Notes: a model not told the origin generated them from the letters alone. Counted from the stretch's first letter, positions 44,717 through 55,739 are shown. The stretch is DNA of 64,000 nucleotides from Micropterus salmoides (GCF_014851395.1 NW_024044459.1:1364001-1428000); one strand, 5' to 3'. Numbers and translations are program-made.

Positions 44717-45190
44717 TAGATAGTATAACTCTACCATTCAGTGAAAGATCCCTCATCCACCACATGGTGAACTTGTTCATTATTTGTTCAATCACAGGGC
44801 TGAAGTTTAGATCATTGCAGAGTTTTTCATTCTTATCACACCCAGGTATATAACTGGGTTCTTCTCAGGGATACCATTAATCTCTGATAGTTCACATTCC
44901 TTAAGTGGTAGCCTAATAAACAGATTTGTTCAAGTTCATTCTTAAGCCTGAGGCAGTAGAAAATTCCTCAACACATCCATTCCCCTCTATCAGACAAAAG
45001 GAGTTCTATTATCTGCCAGTTGAGATAATTTAAATTATCTAAGGTCACTATACTATGGAAACATAGACTGTATAAAAACTTGAAACTGACCCTTTTTTAA
45101 TGTGTACAGTCACAATTTGTGTGACAAGGACAAGAAAGGGGCCTTCTCCAGAAACTGTGGTCCGTGTGGCAGCTACCACAATCTGTAGCT
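44717..45190 (-). mobile_element. L1-like LINE fragment, minus copy of the inverted pair
   Basis: Reverse complement of 42990-43482. On the minus strand it reads MIEQIMNKFTMWWMRDLSLNG and continues past the point where the plus copy is interrupted: RVILSKAEGISRS, down to about 44600. So this copy is the longer one. Confidence 0.65.
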
Positions 45191-45829
45191 CCCCTAGTGT
45201 TAGCGACCAGTAGTCTGCACGCCATTGACTAGTGGTCGGTGTGGCAGCGACCAGACCACAGAATTGGTTACAACCAAGCGGGAAGCTTCGGGTCTGAGAA
45301 CTGAAGCGAATGCGGAAGTCCCTTAAACCTGCAATCTATTGAACGGCCAGCAGGGGATGACTCCTCTGGTTGCAAAAATAAGTCTGGCTCTATTAGAAAT
45401 AATGGAAAATTAACCCTACTTCTCACCTGATTTATTACCTCAGTAAACACTTTCATAATGAGTTTATGGTCTCAATCGCTAGTTTCAAGTCTTCTTCAAA
45501 ACAACATGATGTTCATTAAGTAAATTATGGCCCCATTATAGGAAAATAGACCATAAAGTGCTTCAGGGCGGGAATGATCTGTGATTGACAAGTCGTTATC
45601 ATGGCAACCTGTCAATCAGGCTAGAGTGACTCGTACCCACGGCACTGTGTAAATTTAACCAGCGCTGATGAAAAAGCTTATTAGGAGTTCACTGTTAATT
45701 TTCTCTGGTGAGTACATTTAGTTTTAAACCTGTTAAAATTATCATCCCGGGAAAATGAGTTAACCTGATTTACAGATGCACCTAGCTTAGCAAGCTAGCT
45801 GGCTCCACAGTCTCTTTCAAATGTGGTCA

Positions 45830-45970
45830 CGTCCGGTGCCGCTGGTTGCAAAAAATCAACATGGCGGCACCAGTCAAACTCGAGGCTTCAAAACGGCAGT
45901 CCACAAACCAACGGGTGATGTCACGATGACTACGTCCACTTTTTTTCCCCACTTTTACTGTCTATGGCTA
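45830..45970 (+). repeat. dispersed fish repeat (GGCTTCAAAACGGCAGTCC type)
   Basis: Contains AACATGGCGGCACC, GGCTTCAAAACGGCAGTCCA, GGGTGATGTCACGATGACTA and ends ACTGTCTATGG, a very common non-coding fish repeat. It is not a host exon despite the open frame 45821-46018. Confidence 0.5.
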
Positions 45971-48480
45971 CAACCCCTGCTGTCCAGACTCCTCTTAACT
46001 CAGAAATTTCCAAGTTGAATATCCGACTTCCGACCTCAAAGCGTTTCAGGTGCATGGTGGTGCATGACCCCAAATGTAAACAATAAACATGGCTGACCGT
46101 GACAAACTCGTTTCTTTGGCAAGTTTATAACGGTTAAACCCTCAGCAGTACACTTGGTGTTAATTAAAAGGATGGCCATTTTATAAAAAACAACTGATAA
46201 ATATACGTTACTCGTTAACTGTGTATCCTTCTAGCTACATCAGTTGGTAATCCTCAAAAGTCAGCAAAAGTTGTAGGCTATATTTCCAAATGTTTTCACA
46301 TTTTTCCTGAATAACTTTTGAGTAGAGAAGATGACTTTCACACATTGTTTACTGTAACCAGCTATCTAATAATTTCGACAAAATATTTCTAAATCACTTT
46401 ACATGCAGAACGAATTTTACTATTTGATACTAGTATGTATTATTTTATACTATACTAATACTTTGCCTTTTAGTTTATGATTTACCATTTACAATGTGTG
46501 CTTCCATGGGCGCTGCCATTGTTGTGTGACGTCATTCAGCTGCTAATCGTGAAGTCGGAGTTCAATAGTGTTAATGTGATCTTTAGTCAGTGTGTGTCTG
46601 CCAGGGATAGAATGCTGGCGATAGGTTGCGCTGAAAACGCTCCAATGACTGTGGATCAGGCAACAAACGTGATAACAATACATTAAACACTGAACTCAAA
46701 TTTGCTCGACTGAGGCATCTAAAACGACATCAATTCATCCTACTGTTCACCTTATTTATGAGCATAAAATCCATACAAACCACATGTAAAGGTTTGTGCA
46801 GGATTATCCAATGGGTATTAGCTAAAATGGAGAAATTGTACACTAAAAACAAATAAGCAAAATGTAAACAAACAGTTAACATTTCTTTGCACCAATTTCA
46901 TATATTTTGCTTCCTAGTGGCACCTACTATTACTGGTACATATATATTAACAATTTACTGTACCATCTATGAGAAATTATGATCTTAAAAAAAACAACAC
47001 AGTGAAAAGTAAACAGACAGTTAACATTTATGTGAACTTTGACCTTTGACTAAAACAATTCCTTAATAGGTGACATCACTGTTGTCATATCATCTCCTTC
47101 CTAGTGTCCTCCACTATCACTGGTACAAATATCATAATGTTTTACTGTATAAACTTGGAGAAATTATACTTGAAAAACAGCTCCAACAGCGAAAATTAAA
47201 CAGAACATTTCTGTGAAAGAGGGTTGCCTTTACGTGGCGACAGTGACGTAGCACATGTACTGTATCTGTGTTTGTGTTTGAATTATGGAAGAATCTGATT
47301 CATAGAAGTAGAGTGGTAGAGGTGAGGCAGTATGTGCTTGCATATGACAGTGATTTACAGTAAGCAGGGGAATGGAATAATGTTGTTGCAGCTGTTCCAG
47401 GAAAGCATTGTTGCAATCATTCGGTGTAACTTAAGTCCTGTATGATGGAGGACGTGTACGGGTGTTGATCCAACGCGTTCTCATCTCAGTGTGTCATTAC
47501 CGACACTTTCAGACAGCATGACAAAGAGTAATTATTTGACGCTAAAGGTACCCTTCAGCGTCTGTATGAAACGCTACGTCACCGCAACGCAAAGGAGGCT
47601 AACCTTACCTGCTAGCGGGCCGAAGTGCACAGCTGTGGGGTTAGCATGCATAAAGTCATTGACTTAGGTTTAGGCACTAACATTTCTGATGGTTAAGGTA
47701 AGGGGGCTTTGGGGGCCTGTCAACACCTTTAACACAAATGTAGCTAGCTAGCTAGCACTTCCGGGCTGTCTCATACAGGGTGCTTCTCAAGTCTCTTAAT
47801 TCCATCCACATTTCCCTCACTTGCGTCTTTTTCCTGCCCACTGGGGATTCATGGAGAGACGCAAGGAAACCAAGCCAGGAGAGAGTGAACAATTTTTTTT
47901 AGAGACATGAGACGTCCTTTCCTCTGAAGCGTCACGTGAAGCGACATCCGTTTCTGATGACGGTGGCAGCTGATCTCAGCTGGATCAGCTGTCATTCGGC
48001 TCCAACAGCTGTAGAGACTTTTGATGGCGTGTACTGTGTTGGAATTACTAAAGTCTCACGGTTAACAAGCAGAGCAGCATGATTCTCTCTGCAGCTGTTA
48101 CCTGTTTAACAAACACCTGCACATGAATAATTATAGGTTGCTGTAAGTCCTTCTCAGAGGCACAGGATCATTTCTACTGGTACAATGCTTATATTATATG
48201 CATTTAGATTTATTGATTCTGATTGTGAATTTGTTATTGAATAACCCAGAACATGATCATGGTGTCTTGAAATGATGCAACTCATATCAAAGTCGACACT
48301 CAGTTTTTGGTTTTATGCATATTTCCTCTTCTGATATCCTTTAACAAGTGCAAGTCACATCACTTGTTACTGATCACTGCGTTCAATCATATTAATCCAA
48401 CAATGTTTTCAGGCTTTCATTCACACTTTGATCAGCTGATCGAGCCACGTGCCTACTCATCTTAGCTATGATGCCTGACA
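45971..48480. other. probable intron; one diverged tandem duplication
   Basis: No gene recognised. Between 46855 and 47215 two to three diverged units share ACAGTTAACATTT, TTCCTAGTG...CTA-ATCACTGGTACA and GAGAAATTAT, about 165-190 bp apart. A CpG-containing repeat lies at about 47460-47780 (TTTGACGCTAAAGGTACCC and CGTCTGTATGAAACGC). Confidence 0.4.
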
Positions 48481-48524
48481 GGAGCTTCCATGTTGTGCAG
48501 AGGCAGGTTATTGGTCGGCATCTA

Positions 48525-48665
48525 TTAGCAGATTTCAGTTTCTGCCTTTATGTCAGGATAAGATGAACCAGGCAGTGATCAGAGAGTCCCAAGGCTGCAC
48601 GGGGAACACAGTGATAGGTGTCCTAATGTAGTGTAGCAGTGGTCCAGAGTGTTAGTCCTCCCTGC
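48525..48665 (-). mobile_element. LINE endonuclease fragment, inverted copy
   Basis: About 130 bp that are the reverse complement of 48985-49115, from ATTTCAGTTTCTGCCTTTA to GTGGTCCAGAGTGTTAGT. It must be a rearranged part of the same LINE that lies just downstream. Confidence 0.7.
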
Positions 48666-48879
48666 TCATCGTTCTCTGGCCACCCTCTGTTTTACCGAAT
48701 ACTGTAACGGTAACGCCACATAATGGCCCACCGACTTCAAGACTCCCGTCAGAAGATGGCAAGTTGTGTAGAGTGAACGGCATGGCCATCAGCTGACACT
48801 GAAAATTGTGTGGTCTGCACGAGGCATTAGTGAGGCATTACTACACCTGGCCGACCAGATAACTAACGTGGAGATAAAA

Positions 48880-49400
48880 CATCCAGACTCCCTGCTCATC
48901 GTTCTCTGAGACTTCAACAGAGCAAACCTCAGTCATGAACTTCCAAAGCACAGACAGCATAATAAGTGTCCCACCAGGGACACTAACACACTGGACCACT
49001 GCTACACTACATTAGGACACCTATCACGGTGTTCCCCGTGCAGCCTTGGGACTCTCTGATCACTGCCTGGTTCATCTTATCCTGACATAAAGGCAGAAAC
49101 TGAAATCTGCTAAACCTGTTGTAATGACTGTGAAAACATGGACCAACCAGTCAAAGCTGGATTTACAGGCCTGCTTTGATTGTACTGGCCACTGACCTGG
49201 ATGAACTAACAGACACTGTGACATCTTACATCAGTTTTTGTGAGGATGTGTGCAAACTAAAACCTTCCGCACAAACAACCAAAAACTCTGGTTCACAGCG
49301 AAACTCAGGCAGCTTCATCAGACCAAAGAGGAGGCCTTCAGAAGTGGGAACAGAGTCCTGTATAACCAGTCCAAGAACACATTGACTAAAGAGATCAATA
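48880..49400 (+). mobile_element. LINE endonuclease fragment (CR1/Rex1-Babar type)
   Basis: Plus-strand frames with stops read DSLLIVL-DFNRANLSHELPK (48887-48950; the G-D-F-N core has lost its Gly to a stop), CPTRDTNTLDHCYTT (48968-49015) and, further on, TDLDELTDTVTSYISFCEDVC (49190-49250). These are the standard endonuclease and linker of the abundant fish LINE also present at 62.1-63.7 kb. It is cut off at about 49400 by a hAT-like terminus. Confidence 0.7.
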
Positions 49401-49405
49401 GGGCT

Positions 49406-49900
49406 GTCTAGGGCTGTCGCGGTGAAGTAATTTCTACCGCGGCAATATGTTGGGGGTCAACAACGCGGTATGCGGTATTATCGCATTTTTCATCAATAAG
49501 TAGTAATTTGTATTTGAAGTAATTTGGTGCCATATAGCAGAGTAAGAGTGTCTGTGTCTGTCACGTCACTGCACAGCAAGCCGCTAACAGCAGCTTTATG
49601 GTCTGAGCAAGCTAGCTGATGCGTGCTAGTCAACAACATTGCCAAGAAAACTCCTTTTTGTAGTTTGACCGTGTCTTTTTCACATGTAGCTATATCATTA
49701 CCTTCAGGGCATGTCTATCAAATCAGTTTACATACCGCCAGCAATGCATGTGTGTGTGCACGCGAATGCATTGCTGGTGGGAACAGAATGGCTGTCACAA
49801 CTAACCACTGCATTGTAACATTATAACTAAATTTCCACAGAAAGCAACATGAAAAACAGCTGCAGGCATCTGACACTCTTCGCTCCTTAGTTAGTGAGCT
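49406..49900. mobile_element. hAT-like element end (TAGGGCTGTCGCGGT)
   Basis: TAGGGCTGTCGCGGTGAAGT with CGGTATGCGGTATTATCGCA is the familiar left end of a fish hAT element. No right terminus is seen; sequence identity to the element appears to fade by about 49.9 kb. Confidence 0.5.
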
Positions 49901-49929
49901 TCAAATGACACAAATCACAAAGAGCATTA

Positions 49930-50445
49930 CCCCCCATGGAGGAGAATGCTAGAGGCCAAGATCAAGGCAACCCGAAGAGAGGTTAGTCAGCTCTCAGAGC
50001 TACAGAAAGGTGCAAGGAAGGGGTTACCTAAGAAATACAACAAGCTGTCGATACCTGAGGCTCTGGAAACTGCCAAACAAAGAACCAACTGCTGATGGAT
50101 GGGACGCATCCAGAATGGTTAACCCAAGGACGGACAGTCCTGATCATGAAGGATCCCCAGAAGGGAACAATCCCATCCAACTACCGACCAATAACCTGCC
50201 TCTGCACAACATGGAAGCTCCTGTCAGGCATCATAGCTAAGATGAGTAGGCACGTGGCTCAATACATGGATAGGGCCCAGAAGGGAATGGGTAGTAATAC
50301 CAGGGGAGCCAAGCACCAGCTACTGGTTGATAGAGCAGTCACTCGAGACTGTAAGACCAGGCAGACCAATCCGTGCACCGCCTGGGCTGACTACAAGAAA
50401 GCCTACGACTCAGTGCCACATACATGGATAATGGAATCAGAATCT
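49930..50445 (+). pseudogene. R4/Dong-type LINE reverse transcriptase fragment
   Basis: A 5'-3' open region encodes EWLTQGRTVLIMKDPQKGT, SNYRPITCL, TTWKLLSGIIAKMSRHV, GAKHQLLVDRAVTRDCK and DYKKAYDSVPHTWI. These are the fingers and first palm motif (with catalytic-type Asp in D-Y-K-K-A-Y-D) of a reverse transcriptase I associate with the site-specific R4/Dong/Rex6 group. It ends abruptly at 50445 where another LINE's 3' end begins. Confidence 0.6.
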
Positions 50446-51010
50446 GAAGGAGCTTAATTGCCAAGTAGTGTTTTACACATACAAGGAATTTGCCTTGGTG
50501 ATAAGGTGCTACACGTAGACAAACATACAGTCAACATAAATAAATGTAGAAATATATAAATATGGAATAGAAGAACAACTTTGCAGATATATACATGGGC
50601 ATTATTTTGGGTCTGTCCCGTGCAGAAGTAACGCAACGGAAGAGAATATTGTGTACATAATAAATATATAAACTGACAACATAAAAATATACAACAACAA
50701 AGATCAACAATCAACAACAAATATGTGCAACATGCCAGGTGTGAGCCTGACACGAGATGAAACAGTATTTACATGTGCAGAGACGTGTATCGTTTGCAAG
50801 GGGTGAGTGTCAGTGGGGGACCCGGGCTTTGTTAATGAGGCTGGCTGCAGATGGGAAGAAGCTGTTTTTGTGGCAAGAGGTTTTGGTCCTGATGGAGCGC
50901 AGCCTCCTGCCAGAGGGGATAGTCTGAAACAGTTTGTGACGGGTCAGCTGCAATCTTTCCTGCTGCCTCAGAGTCCTCGAGGAGTACAGGTCCAGAAGAG
51001 AAGGAAGATA
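50446..51010 (-). mobile_element. LINE 3' end (CR1/Rex1-Babar type), minus strand
   Basis: Reverse complement of the end of the LINE at 63090-63700: LLDLYSSRTLR, then R-H-K-L-F-Q-T-I-P-S-G-R-R and an alternative frame ending SFFPSAASLINKARVPH. The AT-rich 3' UTR finishes in the AATCAGAAGGAGCTTAATTG-type terminus at about 50446. It directly abuts the R4/Dong-type fragment, so one of them inserted into or recombined with the other. Confidence 0.75.
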
Positions 51011-51209
51011 GTTTGTCAAGCTGTATGCCTGTACAGGAGCATCTGCCATGTTTATGGGCTAAAAGTCCCAAGGTCAAAATGGAAGACACCTCCTAAGGTA
51101 GTTGAGAATGACGAGAATGAAGATCCTGTGGGACTTCAAGATCCAAAATGACAAACAGGTGATGGCTAACCAACCAGACATCGTGTTGATCGACAAATAG
51201 CAGAAGAAC

Positions 51210-51945
51210 GCTGTAGTGAACACCAATGACTGCTCCTCAGGAGACACATCTGTGAAACTCCTGAAGTTTGCTGACGACGGTCGTCGGCCTACAGACGGGA
51301 GGTTGATCAGCTGGCTCTCTGGTGCAGTCAGAACAACCTGGAGCTTAACACACTCAAAACTGTGGAGATGAATGTAGACTTCAGGAGGAGCCCCCCACTT
51401 ACCCTTCCATCACCATACTCTATAGCCCTGTGTCTGCTGTGGAATCCTTCAGGTTTCTGTGATCCACTATATCCCAGGACCTGAAGTGGGAGCCCAACAC
51501 GGACACCATCATCAAAAGGCCCAGCAGAGGATGTACTTCCTGCGTCAGCTCGGGAAGCTCAACCTGCCTAAGGAGCTGCTGATCCACTTTTACACAGCCA
51601 TTATCCAGTCTGTCCTCTGCACATCCATCACTGTCTGGTTTGGATCTGCCAGCAAAAAGGACAAGGACAGACTACAACGGACAGTCAGGACAGGACAGGA
51701 GCAGACGTACAGTCCTTCAGAATGGTGCCCTCTATTCAGGACTTAAACATACATATATATACACACACACATTTCCAGAGTAAGGAAACGGGCAGGAAAC
51801 ATCACTGCGGATCCATCTCACCCCGGGCACAACCTGTTCCAGCTTCTTCCCTCTGGTAGGCGCTAGGCCCAAACTAACAGACTTAGGAACAGTTTCTTCC
51901 CGCAAGCCATCACTCTAATCACCGCTGATTTCTGACTTCTGACTC
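51210..51945 (+). mobile_element. LINE fragment, CR1/Rex1-Babar type, plus strand
   Basis: Shifted frames read KLLKFADD (51250-51275), QRMYFLRQLGKLNLPKELL (51525-51580), TAIIQSVLCTSITVWFGSAS (51590-51650) and, after a 90-bp AT-rich interruption, LFQLLPSGRR (51835-51865). It is related to but distinct from the copy at 62.1 kb and is in opposite orientation to 50446-51010. Confidence 0.7.
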
Positions 51946-52071
51946 CTGTGCAATAACCCAGTAACTCTGTCTCTAATCAGCCACCTGTTTACTGGTTACC
52001 ACTTATTATTTATTCATCATTCTCTATTTCAGAGCTGTTAATACTGTTCATATTGTCATTTTGTATATACA

Positions 52072-52274
52072 CAGGTGCTGGTCATATAATTAGAATAGCA
52101 TCAAAAAGTTGATTTATTTCAGTAATTCCATTCAAAAAGTGAAGCTTGGATATTATATTCATTCATTACACACAGACTGATATATTTCAAATGTTTATTT
52201 CATTTAATTGTGATGATTAAAACTGACAACTAATGAAAATCCCAAATTCAGTATCTCCAAAAATTTGAATATTA
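52072..52274 (+). repeat. Tc1 left terminal inverted repeat
   Basis: From CAGGTGCTGGTCAT to TTTGAATATT; includes ACACACAGACTGATATATTT and ACTGACAACTAATGAAAA, both shared with the right repeat. Confidence 0.9.
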
Positions 52275-52359
52275 CTGAAGACCAATACAAAAAAAGGATT
52301 TTTAGAAGTGTTGGCCAACTGAAAATTATGAACATGAAAAGTATGAGCATGTACAGCAC

Positions 52360-53361
52360 TCAGTACTTAGTTGGGGCTCCTTTTGTCTGAATTACTGCAG
52401 CAATGCGGCGTGGCATGGAGTCGATCAGTCTGTGGCACTGCTCAGGTGGTATGAGAGCCCAGGTTGCTCTGATAGTGGCCTTCAGCTCTTCTGCATTGTT
52501 GGGTCTGGCGTATCGCATCTTCCTCTTCACAATAGCCCATAGATTTTCTATAGGGTTAAGGTCAGGCCAGTTTGCTGGCCAATTAAGAACAGGGATACCA
52601 TGGTCCTTAAACCAGGTACTGGTAGCTTTGGCACTGTGTGCAGGTGCCAAGTCCTGTTGGAAAATGAAATCTGCATCTCTATAAAGTTGGTCAGCAGCAG
52701 GAAGCATGAAATGCTCTAAAACTTCCTGGTAGACGGCTGTGTTGACCTTGGACCTCAGAAAATACAGTGGACCAACACCAGCAGATGACATGGCACCCCA
52801 AACCATCACTGACTGTGGAAACTTTACACTGGACTTCAAGCAACGTGGATTCTGTGCCTCTCCTCTCTTCCAGACTCTGGGACCTTGATTTCCAAAGGAA
52901 ATGCAAAATTTACTTTCATCAGAGAACATAACTTTGGACCACTCAGCAGCAGTCCAGTCCTTTTTGTCTTTAGCCCAGGCGAGACGCTTCTGACGCTGTG
53001 TCTTGTTCAAGAGTGGCTTGACACAAGGAATGTGACAGCTGAAACCCATGTCTTGCATACGTCTGTGTGTGGTGGTTCTTGAAGCACTGACTCCAGCTGC
53101 AGTCCACTCTTTGTGAATCTCCCCCACATTTTTGAATGGCTTTTGTTTCACAATCCTCTCCAGGGTGTGGTTATCACTATTGCTTGTACATTTTTTTCTA
53201 CCACATCTTTTCCTTCCCTTCGCCTCTCTATTAATGTGCTTGGACACAGAGCTCTGTGAACAGCCAGCCTCTTTAGCAATGACCTTTTGTGTCTTGCCCT
53301 CCTTGTGCAAGGTGTCAATGGTCGTCTTTTGGACAGCTGTCAAGTCAGCAGTCTTCCCCAT
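52360..53361 (-). CDS. Tc1-family transposase, intact
   Basis: 333 residues, ATG to stop without a break, close to the usual length of about 340 for Tc1 proteins. The N-terminus (about residues 5-110) holds two helix-turn-helix segments, with a basic GRKRCGRKK linker (49-57) in place of the GRPR motif, for binding the terminal repeats. The catalytic triad is Asp148 (MFSDESKF), Asp237 (IFQQDLAPAH) and Glu272 (DLNPIENLW), with 34 residues between the last two (DD34E). The enzyme cuts at the element ends and inserts into TA in the nucleus. It is flanked by its own inverted repeats. Whether it is expressed or active is unknown. Confidence 0.93.
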   Translation of the reverse strand: MGKTADLTAVQKTTIDTLHKEGKTQKVIAKEAGCSQSSVSKHINREAKGRKRCGRKKCTSNSDNHTLERIVKQKPFKNVGEIHKEWTAAGVSASRTTTHRRMQDMGFSCHIPCVKPLLNKTQRQKRLAWAKDKKDWTAAEWSKVMFSDESKFCISFGNQGPRVWKRGEAQNPRCLKSSVKFPQSVMVWGAMSSAGVGPLYFLRSKVNTAVYQEVLEHFMLPAADQLYRDADFIFQQDLAPAHSAKATSTWFKDHGIPVLNWPANWPDLNPIENLWAIVKRKMRYARPNNAEELKATIRATWALIPPEQCHRLIDSMPRRIAAVIQTKGAPTKY

Positions 53362-53486
53362 GATTGTGTAGCCTACAGAACTAGACTGGGAGACAATTTA
53401 AAGGCCTTTGCAGGTGTTTTGAGTTAATTAGCTGATTAGAGTGTGGCACCAGGTGTCTTCAATATTGAACCTTTTCACAATATTCA

Positions 53487-53690
53487 AATATTCAAATCCT
53501 TTCTGAGATACTGATTTTGGGGTTTTCATTAGTTGTCAGTTATGATCATCAAAATTAAAAGGAATGAACACTTGAAATATATCAGTCTGTGTGGAATGAA
53601 TGTATACATTATACAAGTTTCACCTTTTGAATGGAATTACTGAAATAAATCAAGTTTTTGATGATATTCTAATTATATGATCAGCACCTG
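53487..53690 (-). repeat. Tc1 right terminal inverted repeat
   Basis: Reverse-complement partner of 52072-52274, ending GATCAGCACCTG before TA. Confidence 0.9.
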
Positions 53691-53692
53691 TA

Positions 53693-54599
53693 ATCCCCGC
53701 CCCCGCGAGCACTCCCAGCTTTTGGGTAATGGTGTCCTTTAGTTCAGTACAGGGCGGCGTGGCTTGGCTGGCTGACAGGCTGAGTTCAGGTAGGCAGGCG
53801 GGCAGCGTCTCGGGCTCGGGTGATACTGAGGTGGACAAAGAAACAGGTCGTTAGTCAGAGCTAACAAACAACACTCAAAAAACAGAGATTCAAAGGATTT
53901 TGGCCGGAGCAATTGTACCACGGGACGTAAACTGACAAACTGGCGAAAAGTGGGAGCTGAACCAGGGTATTTGACTGCAGGTGGTGATTACTGGATGAGC
54001 CGCAGGTGTGAGACTCTGCCGGTGGAGAGGACCCAGGATTGGACACGCCCACGAACACATACACACACAGAGCACATAACAAACAAGACAGACCGATCAA
54101 ATTGCACCAAATGCAACACACACCTGCCATGTTTGAAGTCGATTGGATGAAGGCTTCCTGACATAATCAAAATACAAACACACACACACACAACCAGATT
54201 CCCCTCTTTATTAGAGAGGGGGTTCTGTTTCTTATTTCACCCTTACGATAACATCACAAAGACAGAACTCGTGTTTTAGATTTTTCCATTTTCGCACCGC
54301 TTGTGGAGGAGGCTTGTTTAGGACATAGCCTATCGAAACGATCGAAACCAACATGGTACAGAATGACATCTGCACTAGTGTGTGTCACTGTTGCTTGTAA
54401 AATAATCATTATGTCCGTGTCTTGTAACATACCAGATAACATATCTGTGTTTCTCAAAAAATGCTAAAATGGGTCACCAGATATGCCTGCCCAGGTAAAG
54501 TCTCTATGTGGCAAACAGTAGTATATAAGGTGCTGTGTACATGGAACATTAGTATGTACTATAGAATTGGGACTGACAATAAGTAACACACATGCTGGA
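53693..54599. other. unclassified sequence after Tc1
   Basis: GC-richer than its surroundings up to about 54060 (possibly a degraded repeat), then AT-rich with CA repeats near 54060 and 54180. No gene recognised; the short minus frames are unsupported. Confidence 0.3.
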
Positions 54600-54800
54600 A
54601 AGGGGGGGTGAGGTGGAGCAGTGGATAAGACGCATGCCTTTGGTGTGAGAGACCCGGGCTCACCTCCCCACCATGACACCAATGTGTCCCTGAGCAAGAC
54701 ACTTAGCCCCTAGTTGCTCCAGAGGCGTGTGACCTCTGACATGTATAGCAATTGTAAGTCGCTTTGGATAAAAGCTAAATGAATAAATGTAAATAATAAA
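54600..54800 (+). mobile_element. tRNA-derived SINE, second copy
   Basis: GGAGCAGTGGATAAGACGCA, GAGCAAGACACTTAGCCCC and GTAAGTCGCTTTGGATAAAA match 10722-10890 in order. This copy retains an extra GTGTGACCTCTGACATG before the tail. It ends in TAAATG/TAATGT repeats. Confidence 0.7.
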
Positions 54801-55156
54801 TGTAATGTAAAGAACCGCAAAATAAACTACAATAGAGAAATGTGAGAGAAGTAAAGGAAAGTAGGCTTCATTAATGGAAACCGTGTGTACTGTAATATTT
54901 ACTGTCCCTAACCTCCCAGGTTGAAAGTATTGTCCGCATCTCGATTTAAGGAAGCGGAACAGCCATCCCAGCTCCAACAGCTCATTTCTGCTCTGGGGCC
55001 GCCTTTCAGGTTAATTCAACCATGATCCATACTGTTTTAGTATTATATATGATACATTCCTACTTACTGTATTTTCTGTCAATTCAGTTCATGGCCTTTA
55101 TATTCCTAAAGCTTCAGGAAGCATCGTCCCGGAGTTAATAATGATGAGGGTGTGTT

Positions 55157-55630
55157 TCACTGTCCCTTTTCATCAGTTATGCAGTTTGCTTTTTTGTTGG
55201 ATTCTTCCATTCTGTCCATTTTGTGGTCAGAAACAAGCAGAGTGCTCCACTGCTGACCATTGGCTTTAGGTAAAGCCTTTGTGTCTGTGTTAGTGGACAG
55301 CAGGTGTGGTACGTTGCAGTCAGTTGCCTGCTCAGACAGAAGCAGGATAAAATAAGTGGACATCTTGGCAGACATAAGTAGCCCTTTCCCACCGGCAAAT
55401 AGCATCTCTGTTTGCTCAGGAAGGTTGCTGCTGCTATGTATATCATTAAGCACAGAATGGATTTCACCTGAGTGGCCATCTAATCCTTTGGTCTTCTCTG
55501 TGGGAATAAATGTCTTCCTCCTTGAGCATTTAAGGCAGCCTGGCGCACATACGTCATCTCTAAATGCACAGTCAGTGAAAGCTATGAAGTGGTGAAAGTT
55601 TGAATCTTTTGACAAGACTAAAATTTTCAA
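55157..55630 (-). CDS. open frame of unknown nature, 157 codons
   Basis: Uninterrupted from ATG (55630) to TGA. The first third has four cysteines in the pattern C-x8-C-x3-C-x2-C (residues about 21-35); the rest is hydrophilic. No domain I recognise, no clear splice sites at its ends and no similarity to other parts of the window. It lies between a SINE and a hAT pseudogene. It could be a chance ORF, an exon, or the leader of a transposon gene. Low confidence. Confidence 0.2.
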   Translation of the reverse strand: MKILVLSKDSNFHHFIAFTDCAFRDDVCAPGCLKCSRRKTFIPTEKTKGLDGHSGEIHSVLNDIHSSSNLPEQTEMLFAGGKGLLMSAKMSTYFILLLSEQATDCNVPHLLSTNTDTKALPKANGQQWSTLLVSDHKMDRMEESNKKANCITDEKGQ

Positions 55631-55739
55631 ATCTCGTTTATTAAAATGAACTAATCTTTTTTTGAGTCATTTTGTTAATTTGAACTAGGCTGGTTATTAT
55701 GGGGCGGCTGTGACCCGTACCTATTTCTTCACTAGCCTC

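Larger units (their letters stand above)
52070..53690 (-). mobile_element. complete Tc1-type DNA transposon
   Basis: Terminal inverted repeats of about 204 bp (52072-52274 and 53487-53690) start CAGGTGCTGGTCATATAATT and CAGGTGCTGATCATATAATT. TA stands next to the right end (53691-53692) and two bases away on the left (52068-52069, then an extra CA). The interior is one intact transposase gene on the minus strand. It interrupts the AT-rich sequence following a LINE fragment. Terminal repeats differ at roughly one base in ten, so the copy is not brand new although its gene is open. Confidence 0.92.

Noticed and set aside
45821..46018. 65-codon ORF containing CATGGCGGCACC-type sequence
   Set aside because: It is a common dispersed non-coding fish repeat, not an exon.
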